NCBI RefSeq assembly: GCF_021134715.1 | Contig: NC_060019.1 | Location: forward strand, 2,666,001-2,730,000 | Reading direction: 5' to 3' | Origin: Daphnia pulex | Taxonomy: Eukaryota > Arthropoda > Branchiopoda > Diplostraca > Daphniidae | DNA length: 64,000 bases | Position numbers and translations under genes: made by a program | The notes under the pieces: model-generated | What the model saw: only the letters and a program-made list of their open reading frames with translations | Told to the model about the DNA's origin: nothing | The model's database searches: none | Part shown: positions 1 to 10,785 of the stretch, in pieces | How the letters are laid out: every line of letters begins with the position of its first letter | How positions within the stretch are numbered: position 1 is the stretch's first letter

Positions 1-405
1 GAAGAGTGCCTCCGGCAGCCAGTAAGTTGATCCGACATTTATTTCAGACTAGACTAGACGACGTTAGAAAATGAAAAAGAGAGAAAGAGGATCTTTGAGG
101 GGTACTAGACGATCCTATAACTAGAATTATTTTAATTGTGTTTCCTTATTTCTTTTGATACTTAACTTAAATCTCATCCGTTTTTCCATCCAGATTGGGT
201 GAGAGCACAGGGACCTAAAGAGCCGTTGCTCCATGCCAAGCCATTTAAGTTGGCGCTCAAGAAATCCGGTGCTTTCGGATTGGCCAATAACTTACCGTCA
301 ACTCATCCCACGCCAACGGTCAATACTCCGACCCAGGACTCGTCTCCGAACACAATCATGCACCGCCTCCTCCGCCACCGGCCTGGTAAAAGCTTAGACA
401 AATAA
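1..405 (+). repeat. Dispersed repeat, copy 1 (cut by window start)
   Basis: Nearly the same sequence recurs at about 12,703-13,030, including the opening GTGCCTCCGGCAGCCAGTAAG and a short open frame containing HAKPFKLALKKSG. The two copies stop matching after the codons for PTPTVNT. The left end lies outside the window. It is probably part of a retroelement leader plus the start of its first ORF, but no diagnostic domain is visible. Confidence 0.7.
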
Positions 406-1285
406 GTAATCAAAAAAAGCAGAAATCAATCATTCAATTAACTTAATTCTAAAATCAGACAGCATCAAACTCTGATCTTACGTCTGATTTTGAATTCTGA
501 CACCTATCTTGATTTCGCTGCTCATCAAGCTAAACCTAAAGTGGCAACATTGAATGTTTTATTTTCAACAATAAAATGGCCTCATTCCAGCAACTCGGAT
601 ATCGTTCGGTTCGAGTGACAGCACAGTAGCCCTAACATTTCTGTTGCCTCAGAGTTTTACCGATGGTATCGGACTTCAATCGGGACAGGATGGCAAGGAA
701 TACAGATTTGTAGCCGAGTTACAACATCAATTGGTCACAGTTTAATAAACTGATGTCAAGTAGGTCCTTTCATTTCAATCATTTGTTTGTGTTTAAAGAT
801 ATTTCTAAGTTATTTCGAGGGAATTCGAAAAAGCAAAAGTAAAAAACAGTGTTGATTCTGCTCAAGTTAACTCGGGAAAAAGTGGCCGCCTAAATCACCC
901 TTAATCTTTATGAATCCATTGTCACTTCAAACAGATAGATTCAGACAGATACATATAATAGTTTCCATGTGGTGCAAATAACTATTTAACTGTTTGTTCT
1001 CTTTTTATTGCTTGTTGAGTATTCTGGTTGTGCTGAAATTTTACTAAGAAAAATGCACTCAAGTGTTCTTTTAAACTGATCCATGCAAAAAGAGGGAAAA
1101 TCAGACAAAGTAACAAGAATGTTCCACCACAGTAAATATATCTTAAACAATATGTCAAACTGAATCCGATAAATTTTAATTTTTGATTTCATCAAGTACT
1201 TATGAAACCAAACTCTGATTCCAATACACAAATTCCAATCACACCACTTTGTTGACAGTTTTTCGCAACGAGTAGCTCGGTTGCT
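406..1285. other. Spacer, no gene seen
   Basis: AT-rich sequence with short random open frames on both strands. Nothing recognisable was found. Confidence 0.5.
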
Positions 1286-1428
1286 TTATAGAACTTCTTT
1301 CTGTTTCGCCGTAATTTTCTTGGCTTTCTTTGCGGGAGCAGGCGTGACAACTAACGTTTCTTCTACTTCCCATAGCCCAGCACTTGAAGAAGGCATCGAT
1401 TTAGTATCAACTTCAGCCACCTTCCATG
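1286..1428 (-). pseudogene. Coding-like C-terminal fragment
   Basis: On the minus strand this stretch reads as an open frame ending in VTPAPAKKAKKITAKQKEVL followed by TAA. The Lys/Ala-rich, non-random composition suggests the end of a real protein. No start codon or upstream exon could be fixed, so it is reported only as a possible gene remnant of unknown family. Confidence 0.25.
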
Positions 1429-2170
1429 TTTAATCCTCTTTATTCAGGTTTAAATACTTACGGATCAACCATTCTTGTAAGATTTAAAAAGTTAATTGGT
1501 TGGGGATGAAATAAAACTTCCGTCATGCAACTCATAATTCCAGCCATATAGGAGCACAGCATTTTCTTCAGTTCATTCTCTTTCCTTCGTATGACTCGCT
1601 TCCCTCTAAAGTGTAGATTGAAGGATTATTATTTTGAAATTTTTCTCGGATATATTTCTAATCGATGTCGCCGACGTTTTGGTTTCTACATTTTTTTATC
1701 AGACCGAGTATTAAATGTTTATCCTCATCAGACCACCCAAGTTTTCAAATTTCAGGGTTCAGTTTTGTTTGTAGTTACGGAAGCAGTCAAAGGCCCTTAT
1801 TATCCCTGTCCGACTTCAAATTAATCCCCTTTGTTCCCGTATTTACTTAGGAATTCCTGAAAGAAAAAAATTTTTTTTTTGTTGTAAACAAAAATCAAAT
1901 TTAGATGACTACTATACTAAACATTTGCCTTAAATTCTTGATTTGAGAAAGGAGATTTCGGGGGGGGGGTCTTCACCTTAATTTTACCGTATTCCATTCC
2001 AGCTAAATGTAAGAGCCGCAGCAAAACATTGGCGACCAGGAAGTGTCAAAAATGTTCAACGGAAGTGTGGTAGAGGAGGTGAAATCAGGGCCATGTCAGC
2101 GCATTCATTCTCTTTTCGAAGGGCGATGTTTCCTGGAGAGCCATCTTTATTCTTAAAGGATAGCTTCCTA
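1429..2170. other. Spacer, no gene seen
   Basis: AT-rich sequence with a poly-T run near 1870 and a G9 run near 1961. No supported gene was found. Confidence 0.4.
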
Positions 2171-2172
2171 GT

Positions 2173-2205
2173 ACAGTCCCCTCCATAAGTATGGGATCAC
2201 CCCAC
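2173..2205. mobile_element. One end of a Tc1/mariner-like element
   Basis: The sequence TA|CAGTCCCCTCCATAAGTA at 2171 has the form of a Tc1-type terminal repeat: a TA target followed by CAGT. The matching inverted end was not found nearby, so the element is truncated or degraded. The 300 bp that follow contain no transposase. Confidence 0.4.
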
Positions 2206-2699
2206 GCCGTTCAATAAGGTGACGTGTATTTTTCAAGTTGGTTTTTTGGGTGGCAAAAAATGAAAAGATGTCATAATTTCACCAAACTTGAAATTTATGT
2301 TATTTTACGTTCTTTGTTTTGTCTGGATTTTTTTCAGATTTTTTCGTCTATTTTTTACACCTATAAAAGTTGCGCAGAAAATATCGGATCACTCCGACGC
2401 CAAAAGTGTTGTCTTATGGGTCAAACTTTTAAGAAGGAATTTTTTTCAAACCATATTTACATTTCCCTTACACACATTAACTGTAAGTTTTTCATGATGA
2501 TCTGAACCATTTTTAAATTTTCCCAGATTTACTTATTTCCCGAGTTTCTAAATCAGAGACTACAGAAGAGTTCATATACGGTTTACAACTTCTCTCAGCT
2601 GGCGTAGGCCAAAAAAAAATTTTCAGTACACCTTTGGGAGTCACAATCTCCATTACAGCCACATTTTATTATTTGCAACAAATCTGTTGGTGCTGCTTC

Positions 2700-3570
2700 T
2701 ATGTATGTTAGTCTTGGCAACAGCATTTCGTTCTTCATCACCCATCCCTAATCACAAGAATTCAGTGAATAACCCATCCATGATTGAACCTATTATTTAA
2801 AATTTGCATGTTATTAATGATTTCATATTGTTACGTAGCTGAATATGTTTTTATACCTGAAAATATACTCGCTGACTGTGGAACTGAAGCGCAGCTGAAG
2901 TTGGGGGAATTTCTTGTTGATTCACAAATGTAGTAGCAATAGATGTTTTGCGCTGAAATTATTTGTATCTCAGTTTGTCCATTCCTTCATGCGTAAGTCC
3001 ACCATAGATTATGATCATTGCAACTTCCCCAGCTTTCTTAAATACACCCATCGTAGATTCTTTTTAATAGAATTAAGCTGCCATATTTTGGAAAGTATGG
3101 CTTCATCTGAAACATTCTCTTTGAAGACATTTTCTGATACATTTATCAGAAGACAATGAACGGTAGGAAATTATCTCAGCCAGCCATCCCTCACGCTCCT
3201 GCGATAGGCTTTGGAGATGGCATGTAGAAAAGAAAGCTGCATAGCAAAAAAAGGCACCGGAAGCAGGCAGGGGGTGGCTTGGAAATATCTTAGTCCTTGG
3301 TCTTGCATGTAGAGATAGAATAGCAGTTATATTAGCTGTAAATTATTGTAGCAGCGACAAATCACGCTGGGTGAAGGACGCAGAGTACAGCAAGCTACAT
3401 CCATCATGCAGACCATTGACTGTGAAGAAGAAGTCTCTTTCCCAACTGACATATCATCAGAATCGTATTTTAGAGGGCATAGGAAGAAGGCAGGAAAAAC
3501 CAGTTGTAGCTGAGAAGAGCCCATTTTATTCAGTGCAGTAGCAAAGTCCGGTGACCTCACCTACCCGCAG
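2700..3570 (-). pseudogene. Decayed coding region, unrecognised
   Basis: The minus strand holds short open segments in shifting frames. One reads QQEIPPTSAALQFHSQRVYF at about 2880-2920. This 'PPTSAAL..H..R..YQ' pattern resembles the C-terminal part of a widespread arthropod uncharacterised repeat protein that often accompanies mobile DNA. That resemblance is from memory and was not searched. Many stops interrupt the reading. Confidence 0.3.
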
Positions 3571-3828
3571 CTCCAAGGAGAAGATATTCGAGAGGATAAA
3601 CAACCTACAGTGGAGATAGTTTTAAAAGCATTGATTATAGAGGAAGGGCCATAAAACATGTTTCTCTGTTGATTCAAATTTTCTGTAGTCCCAAAGATTT
3701 TGTTGCAATTTTCTCTCATCACCGGTTTTCCTAATAATGAAATGAATCCTAATCCTAATGAAATATTTATAGTCTGAATTTTTAAGAAAATATGTAATCA
3801 TAATCTTCATATTCAATCACTAGCAAAA

Positions 3829-4662
3829 CAATCCAAAAAAGACGAAGACGATTTCACTTTGACTTGCAACGCAGATTTTTACTGCGACCTCGACGAGCTT
3901 TTAGCCCTAGACAGAGGCTCAGTTTTAGCCAAATTCAAAATCCATTTTTTTTAACGCGAAAGAACAAGCTGTGGTGGCTTACAATGATTACCACCGCCTA
4001 ACAGACGAACTCACTGCGATCCGTGCCAAACTCAACGCGGTCAAATTTGCTTTGGCCGATAAGAACGTCCAATTGTTCAAAACGTCACGCTCGAACCAAT
4101 TGGTTATAGTATAAAAAACAGTCAAGGCACACGCTTTTATACCCAACACCACTCCGGCACAGACAGGCGGGCTCGCCGATCCACCCTATTCTAGCCCACC
4201 TAAGTAAGCAGCTATCCCAAGGGCCGAACCCGCAGAAACAGTTTACACCAAGTCAACGGCTGTCGATACTAAGCCAACGTTAATCAAGTGGCTAAATAAA
4301 GTCTCATTGGATAAGATTGACTCTTTCATGAACCTTGATCCCGATGGCCTGACAGTTAAAAATTCAAAAAAGATGAAGGTAGAGTCACTCTTACGTTCAA
4401 GGACGTAGCCGACACGGACAAAGAGAGAACCTGAATCAACCAGAATAGTCAGCAAATCCTTTTCAAATCGGTCTCCATCCTAAAAAAACTTATCCAGCTG
4501 TCGCACGCCTGAACGGTCTAGTGATCAAGGCAATAAATGGTGCAGGCAGCAAAATCGAAAAGCGTCTGCGGAGCGCCACGATTATAGAATCGTTAGACAA
4601 AGAAAATCCATCCCTTTTAGGCCATTTAGTGTACGCAGAATTTATCAAACCAGCCCGATAAC
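3829..4662 (+). pseudogene. Decayed retroelement ORF1/gag-like relic
   Basis: The plus strand can be read as protein through several frameshifts and stops. It starts with SKKDEDDFTLTCNADFYCDL (from about 3832). A stretch reading YNDYHRLTDELTAIRAKLNA near 3980 is followed by WLNKVSLDKIDSFMNLDPDG near 4290, and the relic ends with SLLGHLVYAEFIKPAR (to about 4660). Charged, coiled-coil-like composition and an 'ARLNGLVIKAINGAGSK' segment (about 4500) suggest an ORF1 or gag-type nucleic-acid-binding protein. No zinc knuckle or reverse transcriptase is visible. It is clearly non-functional. Confidence 0.45.
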
Positions 4663-5170
4663 CGATACCTTTCAAATGTGAAAGGATAAAAAAAGAATAA
4701 AAAGACAGCGATGCGTAAATTTTCCCTGGATGATCAGTCTCTCTAGTGGTAAGCATAGCAACTACTTGTTCAGAGAGGATAAATTTATGCGTCGCTGTTT
4801 TTTTAATGCCCTTTCACATTTAAAAAATAAATTTTTTTTTGCAATACCCCCCCATTCTAGGGAAAAAGGAAATGTAACCAAAGGGGTCGTGTATTTTTTT
4901 TCATGTTCCCAGTTTTTAACCTCCCCTCCAAAAATCTTTCCCCCCTTTTCCACCCTTTTTCTTGCTGCCTATACCCCCTCTTTTGCCCTTAGGGCCTAAA
5001 GGCGAAAGACGAAAAGGGTGAAAAGGGGGAAAAAGAGCAACTTTCTTCAAATTTCAAGGACCGCCCACCAAAAATGGCGTGGGGTCCGTTATAAAGTGGG
5101 GGGAGCTAATCTCAACTTTGAAGTGAGATTACGGGAGAGGGGAACAATTATTTAAAAAATAAAAAAAAAA

Positions 5171-5209
5171 TACCATGAGAATCAGCGTGAGAAACTGATT
5201 CTAATGGTA
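5171..5209. repeat. Inverted repeat (15-bp arms, one mismatch)
   Basis: TACCATGAGAATCAG pairs with CTGATTCTAATGGTA across a 9-nt loop. It lies in a gene-free stretch directly after a poly-A run. Confidence 0.7.
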
Positions 5210-5339
5210 CTTATTTAAAAGGAATCCCTTATTCATGCAAGGACCCTATTCTGTCGCAACGCACTTCAAAGAACAGCTAAAGCTGGGTTGGAACAACGAG
5301 TGGAGAACGTCAACGTCAATTGCCCCGCTAACCAAACGT

Positions 5340-5545
5340 TTGGTAAAAAATGCGATGCAATTAATTACGCCAAATTAAGCGCATCGCGCGCAAGTTAATC
5401 TCATATACATCACTAGCGACATGCGCGTTTAGACAGCACTATATCTAGCGAAAAACATTTTATTTAATTATTTTTTGCGCAATGAGCCACCCAAAACAAG
5501 GAATTTGCGACCTTAGCGCTTAAATAGCGACGGGCCCACGCTAAG
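5340..5545. repeat. Diverged dispersed repeat, copy A
   Basis: Shares ordered blocks with 5,990-6,195: 'GCGCATCGCGCGCAA', 'CACTAGCGACATGCG', 'GGCACTAGATCTAGCG' and 'CAATGAGCCACC'-like motifs occur in the same order about 650 bp apart. It is rich in GCGC and CTAGCG motifs. No coding potential was seen. Confidence 0.55.
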
Positions 5546-5989
5546 CAATAAAATACGGACGGGCGTGCGCTACTCATAAAAAAGATCGCTACAATCATTC
5601 CTTGTCGCAGTGATACGACCTGGCCACGCATATGACGTTTTGCCAGGCGAGTTCTGTCTTTAAACAGGCGCGGTATTTGCCGTTGTATTCCGACCCTACA
5701 TTCTAATCCGTCTTTGCAATTGTTATCGTGAACCCAAGCCCAAGTGCGGTGGATGCAGTGCAAGGGCCGTTGCCACTTTCATCCTTCTCCCTTTCTTAAT
5801 GTGTCGACGATAAGGGCCACTGATCAGCCGGGACAGATCAACTTTCGACTATATTCTGGGTGTCGAATTAAGGGGATATCCGGACAGCCCAGAATTAAAC
5901 GGCGAAATAAAATAGCGCAATGTATTCCAGCCGATGCGAGGATTGCGTCCTTTTAATTAACTTTAGTGCTTGTGCACGTTTCGTAAATA

Positions 5990-6195
5990 TTGCAACGAAA
6001 TGAATGGTGCTAAATTTAGCGCATTGCGCGCAATCTAATAGCAAAAAAACATCGCTAGCGTCATACGTGCTTAGATGGCACTAGATCTAGCGCAAAACAT
6101 TTCAATTCATTATTTTTCACGTAATGAGCCGCCGAAAAAAGCGAACGGGCGACAACGCTGAAATAGTGGACGAACCAGCGATAACCGCTTAAATA
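5990..6195. repeat. Diverged dispersed repeat, copy B
   Basis: Second copy of the CTAGCG-rich repeat at 5,340-5,545, with the same motif order and about 20-30 percent divergence by eye. The flanking 5,546-5,989 also carries 'gacgggc' repeats but no supported gene. Confidence 0.55.
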
Positions 6196-6728
6196 ACGGA
6201 CGGGCTCGCGTTACTCGTCCGACCAGTCACCGCAATTGTTTTTACTTGTCCTTTAAATTGAATTTAGAGTGGTGCGCATTAAGTAGGGTTATTTAAGCGG
6301 TTGCACGTTTTTCAATTAATGATTTTTAAAAATGCTTGATGATGGATGATACAAATTAAACGCGTCGCGCGCAAAAATCCACTTTGTAGTTCTGGATTCA
6401 AACTGGCTATAAATAAAGTGGAGATGTGGCATGAAGTTATTATTTTGACCCATAGGTGTCTGCCGTTTTTAACAACTTCCCAACTTTCTATTGAATTTTT
6501 TGTGGTTTTTTTATTAAACTGTTTTCGGTTTTCATATGAACTTTTTGCTTTTATATAAAATTTTTTGTGGTTTTTATAGTTCTATTAGTTTTATATTCTT
6601 TTCTGACCATAGTTTTGGGCTCCCATAACAGACTGCCAGAGTTACATACATGTAATTTTCGGGAGGTTGAATTTGGTAAAAACAAATAAATTTGAACACT
6701 AAAATTTTTATGTATAGTTGTAATTTTG

Positions 6729-6876
6729 ACCGCTAGATAGCGGTGGCGCCTTTTTTAAATTTTCTTTTTTGCCGTGACGCTTATGATGACCCGCCTTACA
6801 TACGGCATTTTGCAGAACGATCACTTTCGCCATTTTGTTTCTTTGTAAAAAAAAGCACCATACGCCATCTAGTGTC
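6729..6876. mobile_element. Possible short TIR element (MITE)
   Basis: The left end GACCGCTAGATAGCGGTGGCG (from 6729) and the right end CGCCATCTAGTGTC (to about 6876) are imperfect inverted repeats of each other, separated by about 110 bp. No target-site duplication was defined. Confidence 0.3.
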
Positions 6877-7075
6877 ATAATCGCAAACAAGATTCCTTCG
6901 GTAATGTCCTTCGGGAATTTTTTTAAACGTTAAAGAGACAGAAAATCAAGTTTAAATAGTAGAAAGTAAATAGTATACATACTATTATGATTGTAAAATT
7001 CTGTTTCCCTTTATTCTCTTAAATGATTTGATTCTTATTAACTAATTGACTAATAATCTGTCAATATTATGAGTG

Positions 7076-7124
7076 GTGCGACTTAGGTGTGGCGGAGGCT
7101 TCGCCCCGCCACCCCACGTCGCAC
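7076..7124 (+). repeat. GC-rich stem-loop in repeat unit 1
   Basis: GTGCGAC pairs with GTCGCAC, and inside it GTGGCGG pairs with CCGCCAC, around the loop AGGCTTCGC. It stands out from AT-rich surroundings. Confidence 0.75.
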
Positions 7125-7269
7125 TTCATGTTTAGATTAAGTTAAAGTAAAACTTATTACAATAGTAACAATACAATTATATCATGCGGTCACATGTTGC
7201 ATTACATGAGTCTTGGCTAATAGATAGCGAGCTACCATCATACCCATTTTTCCCCTTTAAATATCATAA

Positions 7270-7368
7270 CAATAATGGTCTAATGGTCATCAACCCAGGC
7301 TGCCATTCGCATGGTTCGCGGTTCGAATCTCGATCAAGTCGGAAAGGAAAACTAAATTTGTAATTTTT
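7270..7368 (+). ncRNA. tRNA-like Pol III unit, copy 1
   Basis: TGGTCTAATGG at 7,276-7,286 fits a tRNA A box and GGTTCGAATC at 7,320-7,329 fits a B box. Their 44-nt spacing is typical of a tRNA or tRNA-derived SINE. A T5 run at 7,364-7,368 could terminate Pol III. The acceptor stem does not close well, so a functional tRNA is unlikely. A tRNA-derived SINE head is the better reading. Confidence 0.45.
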
Positions 7369-8343
7369 GAAAAATTCTTCTTAATAAGCTTTCGTAGGTA
7401 GATGGAAGTGGAAGATCGGTGGTAACTCTTCATGACCGCAAGAAGATCGTGAAGACCAAGGAGAGGACAGAGGAAGAAGGGAGAGATGACCCAGAGCTTC
7501 AAAATGAATATAATCTAACATTTTTAAAATGTTCCTCAACTTCTTCGTTGATGACTAACTGTTAAAAAAGGAGGCATAGAAATTTTACTTGGACAACCAA
7601 ATTTATTAAAATCAAGATAAAAAATAGTAAACAAAATGAGGTAATAATAAAACAAAAAGGGTTAAAAAAATAAAAGTGGGAAAATACAAAGTAAAAAGAA
7701 GAATAAAGACGAAATCGAAATCGAACATAAAAACCAAATCAAATAAAATAATTAATACTCTCCACTCCCATAGCAGAAAACTTGTCTTGCTAGGGAAGAT
7801 CCAAACTTTTTTTTCTTTTTGTTTAAACTGCTGAGCATGCACTGACAGTTGGAAGGTTACGCAAAAAAAGGGAATTCACTAACTTGGATTCGGCAACCAG
7901 CTAGGTAACAAATACGCAAATTAAATTTCTAAAACAGTATAAAAAACAAATGAAAACCCCGTTAGGGCATGTATCAAATTTTGACAGAATTATGTACAAA
8001 ATTTGGTGACGATTGGTCATTCAGGGAAGAAACGTATAAAGGATAACTAAATGGACATTAAACCATCTGAATTTCACTACTAGCTACTACTACCCTACCC
8101 CCTATACCCCACACCCTATATTGTTAAGGACCTTCGTATATAAATATACCTCAGGGACAAGATTCCTTCGGTAATGTCCTTCGGGAATTTTTTTAAACGT
8201 TAAAGAGACAGAAAATCAATGTTAAATAGTAGAAAGTAAATAGAATAAATTATTTTGTTTGGAAAATTCTGTTTCCCTTTATTCTCTTAAATTATTTGAT
8301 TCTTATTAAGTAATTGACTAATAATCTGTCAAAATTATGAGTG

Positions 8344-8392
8344 GTGCGACTTAGGTGTGGCGGAGGCTTTGCCCCGCCACCCCACGTCGCAC
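8344..8392 (+). repeat. GC-rich stem-loop in repeat unit 2
   Basis: Same stem as at 7,076-7,124. One change, in the loop, leaves the pairing intact. Confidence 0.75.
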
Positions 8393-8537
8393 TTCATGTT
8401 TAGATTAAGTTAAAGTAACACTTATTACTATAGTAACAATACAATTATATCATGCGGTCACATGTTGCATTACATGAGTCTTGGCTAATAGATAGCAAGC
8501 TACCATCATACCCATTTTTTCCCTTCCAATAATATAA

Positions 8538-8636
8538 CAATAATGGTCTAATGGTCATCAACCCAGGCTACCATTCGCATGGTTCGCGGTTCGAATCTCG
8601 ATCAAGTCGGAAAGGAAAACTAAGTTTGTAATTTTT
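8538..8636 (+). ncRNA. tRNA-like Pol III unit, copy 2
   Basis: Same A box (8,544-8,554) and B box (8,588-8,597), carried in the second tandem unit. Both boxes are unchanged between copies. Confidence 0.45.
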
Positions 8637-9792
8637 GAAAAATTCTTCTTAATAAGCTTTCGGAGATAAATGGAAGTGGAAGATCGGTGGTAACTCTTCA
8701 CGACCGCAAGAAGATCTTGGTGAACGAGGAGAGGACAGAGGAAGAAGGGAGAGATGACCCAGAGCTTCAAAATGAATATAATCTAACATTTTTTAAATGT
8801 TCCTCAACTTCTTGGTTGATGACTAACTGTTAAAAAAGGAGGCATAGAAATTTTACTTGGACAACCAAATTTATTAAAATCAAGATAAAAAATAGTAAAC
8901 AAAAAGAGGTAATAATAAAACAAAATGGTTAAAAAAAATAAAAGTGGGAAAATACAAAGTAAAAAGAAGAATAAAGACGAAATCGAAATCGAACATAAAA
9001 ACCAAATCAAATAATTAATACTCTCCACTCCCATAGCAGAAAACTTGTCTTGCTAGGGAAGATACAAACTTTTTTTTCTTTTTGTTTACTTTGCTGAGCA
9101 TGCACTGGCAGTTGGAAGGTTACGCAAAAAAAGCGAATTCACTAACTAGGATTCGGCAACCAGCTAGGTAACAAATACGCAAATTAAATTTCTAAAACAG
9201 TATAAAAAACAAATGAAAACCCCGTTAGGGCATGTATCAAATTTTGACAGAATTATGTACAAAATTTGGTGACGATTGGTCATTCAGGGAAGAAACGTAT
9301 AAAGGATAACTAAATGGACATTAAACCCTCTGAATTTCACTACTAGCTACTACTACCCTACCCCCTATACCCCACACCCTATATTGTTAAGGACCTTCGT
9401 ATATAAATATACCTCAGGGATAATTTTCAATTTTGTGAGGGGTTCGTTTGACTTTTCTTAGAAGAATGATTAAAAGATTTAATTATAAGAGATAATTAGA
9501 AGAAATAATTAGAGAGAAAAATTTAAAGGAAAATTGATAAAAAAATATGCAAAATCGTTAATTCCCCTTAACAACTTTCTACCTGACTAAACACTTTCCC
9601 TGACTGTACAAGATACCGTAAATGGCTTAAATACCGTATTTTTTCGGCTGAACTTGTTTGAATCACTGTTATTTAGGTCATCAAGTTTCGTTTCGTTAGT
9701 TTTAATTTTCGCTAGTTTCTTTTTACAGCCGTTCGTATTCCTTCCATAAAGGAAAAAAACAGATCCTCAAAAACTAGTTAACTCATTTTTAC

Positions 9793-10785
9793 TTGATAGC
9801 CTTATTCAGGTTTAAAGTGGTTTCCATGGCTGGACAGAATCATTCTTTAAATTCTTCCCCGACAATAATACTGGAAACACAGTTTGGACCAAATTTGTCA
9901 CTCATTGACTCTATAGTTTTAACGGATCCCAATTCTGGGACCCTTGAATCCATGGAAACTGACGGCGACTCTCGAACGATAAATTCAAATTCAAACGACT
10001 TGGTAAAATGGTAATAAGCCACCAAGAAACCAAGAACAAAACAATTAAAACCGAAATTGACAGCTAAGAACTCCCTTCCGTCAAAGACAGCTATAGCACC
10101 AGACCCCAAAAAATAAAAAATAAAATAAATAAATGACAGAACTTAAAGTTGTATTAATTGATACGGGGGGTTTGAAGTCGGTCGAGCAACGTCAACTTCT
10201 ATTTAACTTTTGAAGGGACGGCTACTTTGATATTGTGGGACTTCAAGAGTTGGCTTTTCATGCTTGTCCCATTATTGAAAGTATTAGCTATCACTTATTT
10301 ACAAATTTGGGTCCCAACAAAAATGGTAGTGCCAGTCTATTTCGACATGGCTTGAACCATTAACAACCTTTGCTAGATACTGATTGAAGGCTTATCTCTA
10401 TCAACTTGGAATCGTTTACATTTATAAACATCTATATGCTCCGTCGGGTAGACAAGCACGTTTGCAGATAATTTTAAAGTATCCGCTTACAACCTGTGCT
10501 GTTTAGTGACCATCAGTCGATACAGTCCCAGTTTAAATGCAATCTGGATCTCCCTTGTAGAAAGAAATCCAGTACTAGTTTATGGAAATTAAACACCTTA
10601 TTATTGTCTTGGAAGAAATTTTTCAGCATAAAATAACTCAATTTGTTTCATAATCCTCAAAGCATCCTCTTAGGGAAGGGAATGTAGCCAATTGGCGACA
10701 CCAGTTTTGTACTTACCTTCAAATCTTTACTCCAACACCGATTAAGATTGACTCGTTGAGCGAGGCACCTTCAGTTTTGCACCAG
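9793..10785 (+). pseudogene. Non-LTR retrotransposon relic (ORF1 start and endonuclease part)
   Basis: An ORF1-like frame starts with MAGQNHSLNSSPTIILETQF at 9,826 and ends about 10,014. A second frame from 10,133 begins MTELKVVLIDTGGLKSVEQR and continues with DIVGLQELAFHACPIIES, FINIYAPSGRQA and LFSDHQSIQSQF. These fit the apurinic endonuclease domain of LINE-type ORF2 ('GLQE', 'N.YAPSG', 'SDH'). Stops and a deletion between the YAPSG and SDH motifs break it, and no reverse transcriptase follows. It is a dead fragment retaining the 5' half. Confidence 0.7.

Larger units (their letters stand above)
6887..8157. repeat. 1.27-kb tandem duplication, unit 1
   Basis: Starts ACAAGATTCCTTCGG and ends ATACCTCAGGGA. 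The following 8,158-9,420 is a second copy about 97 percent identical by eye, offset 1,270 bp at the left and 1,263 bp at the right. The unit contains a GC-rich hairpin and a tRNA-like Pol III promoter. It has short minus-strand open frames of about 70 residues that overlap these RNA-like parts and are probably not genes. Confidence 0.9.
8158..9420. repeat. 1.27-kb tandem duplication, unit 2
   Basis: Direct copy of 6,887-8,157 with scattered substitutions and small indels. The downstream junction passes into unrelated AT-rich DNA after ATACCTCAGGGA. Confidence 0.9.

Noticed and set aside
7276..7329. Functional tRNA gene
   Set aside because: A and B boxes are present, but a closed seven-base acceptor stem and a regular anticodon arm could not be drawn.
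7290..7502. 70-codon minus-strand frame repeated at 8,558-8,770
   Set aside because: It overlaps the tRNA-like unit in antisense. The conservation is explained by the tandem duplication.
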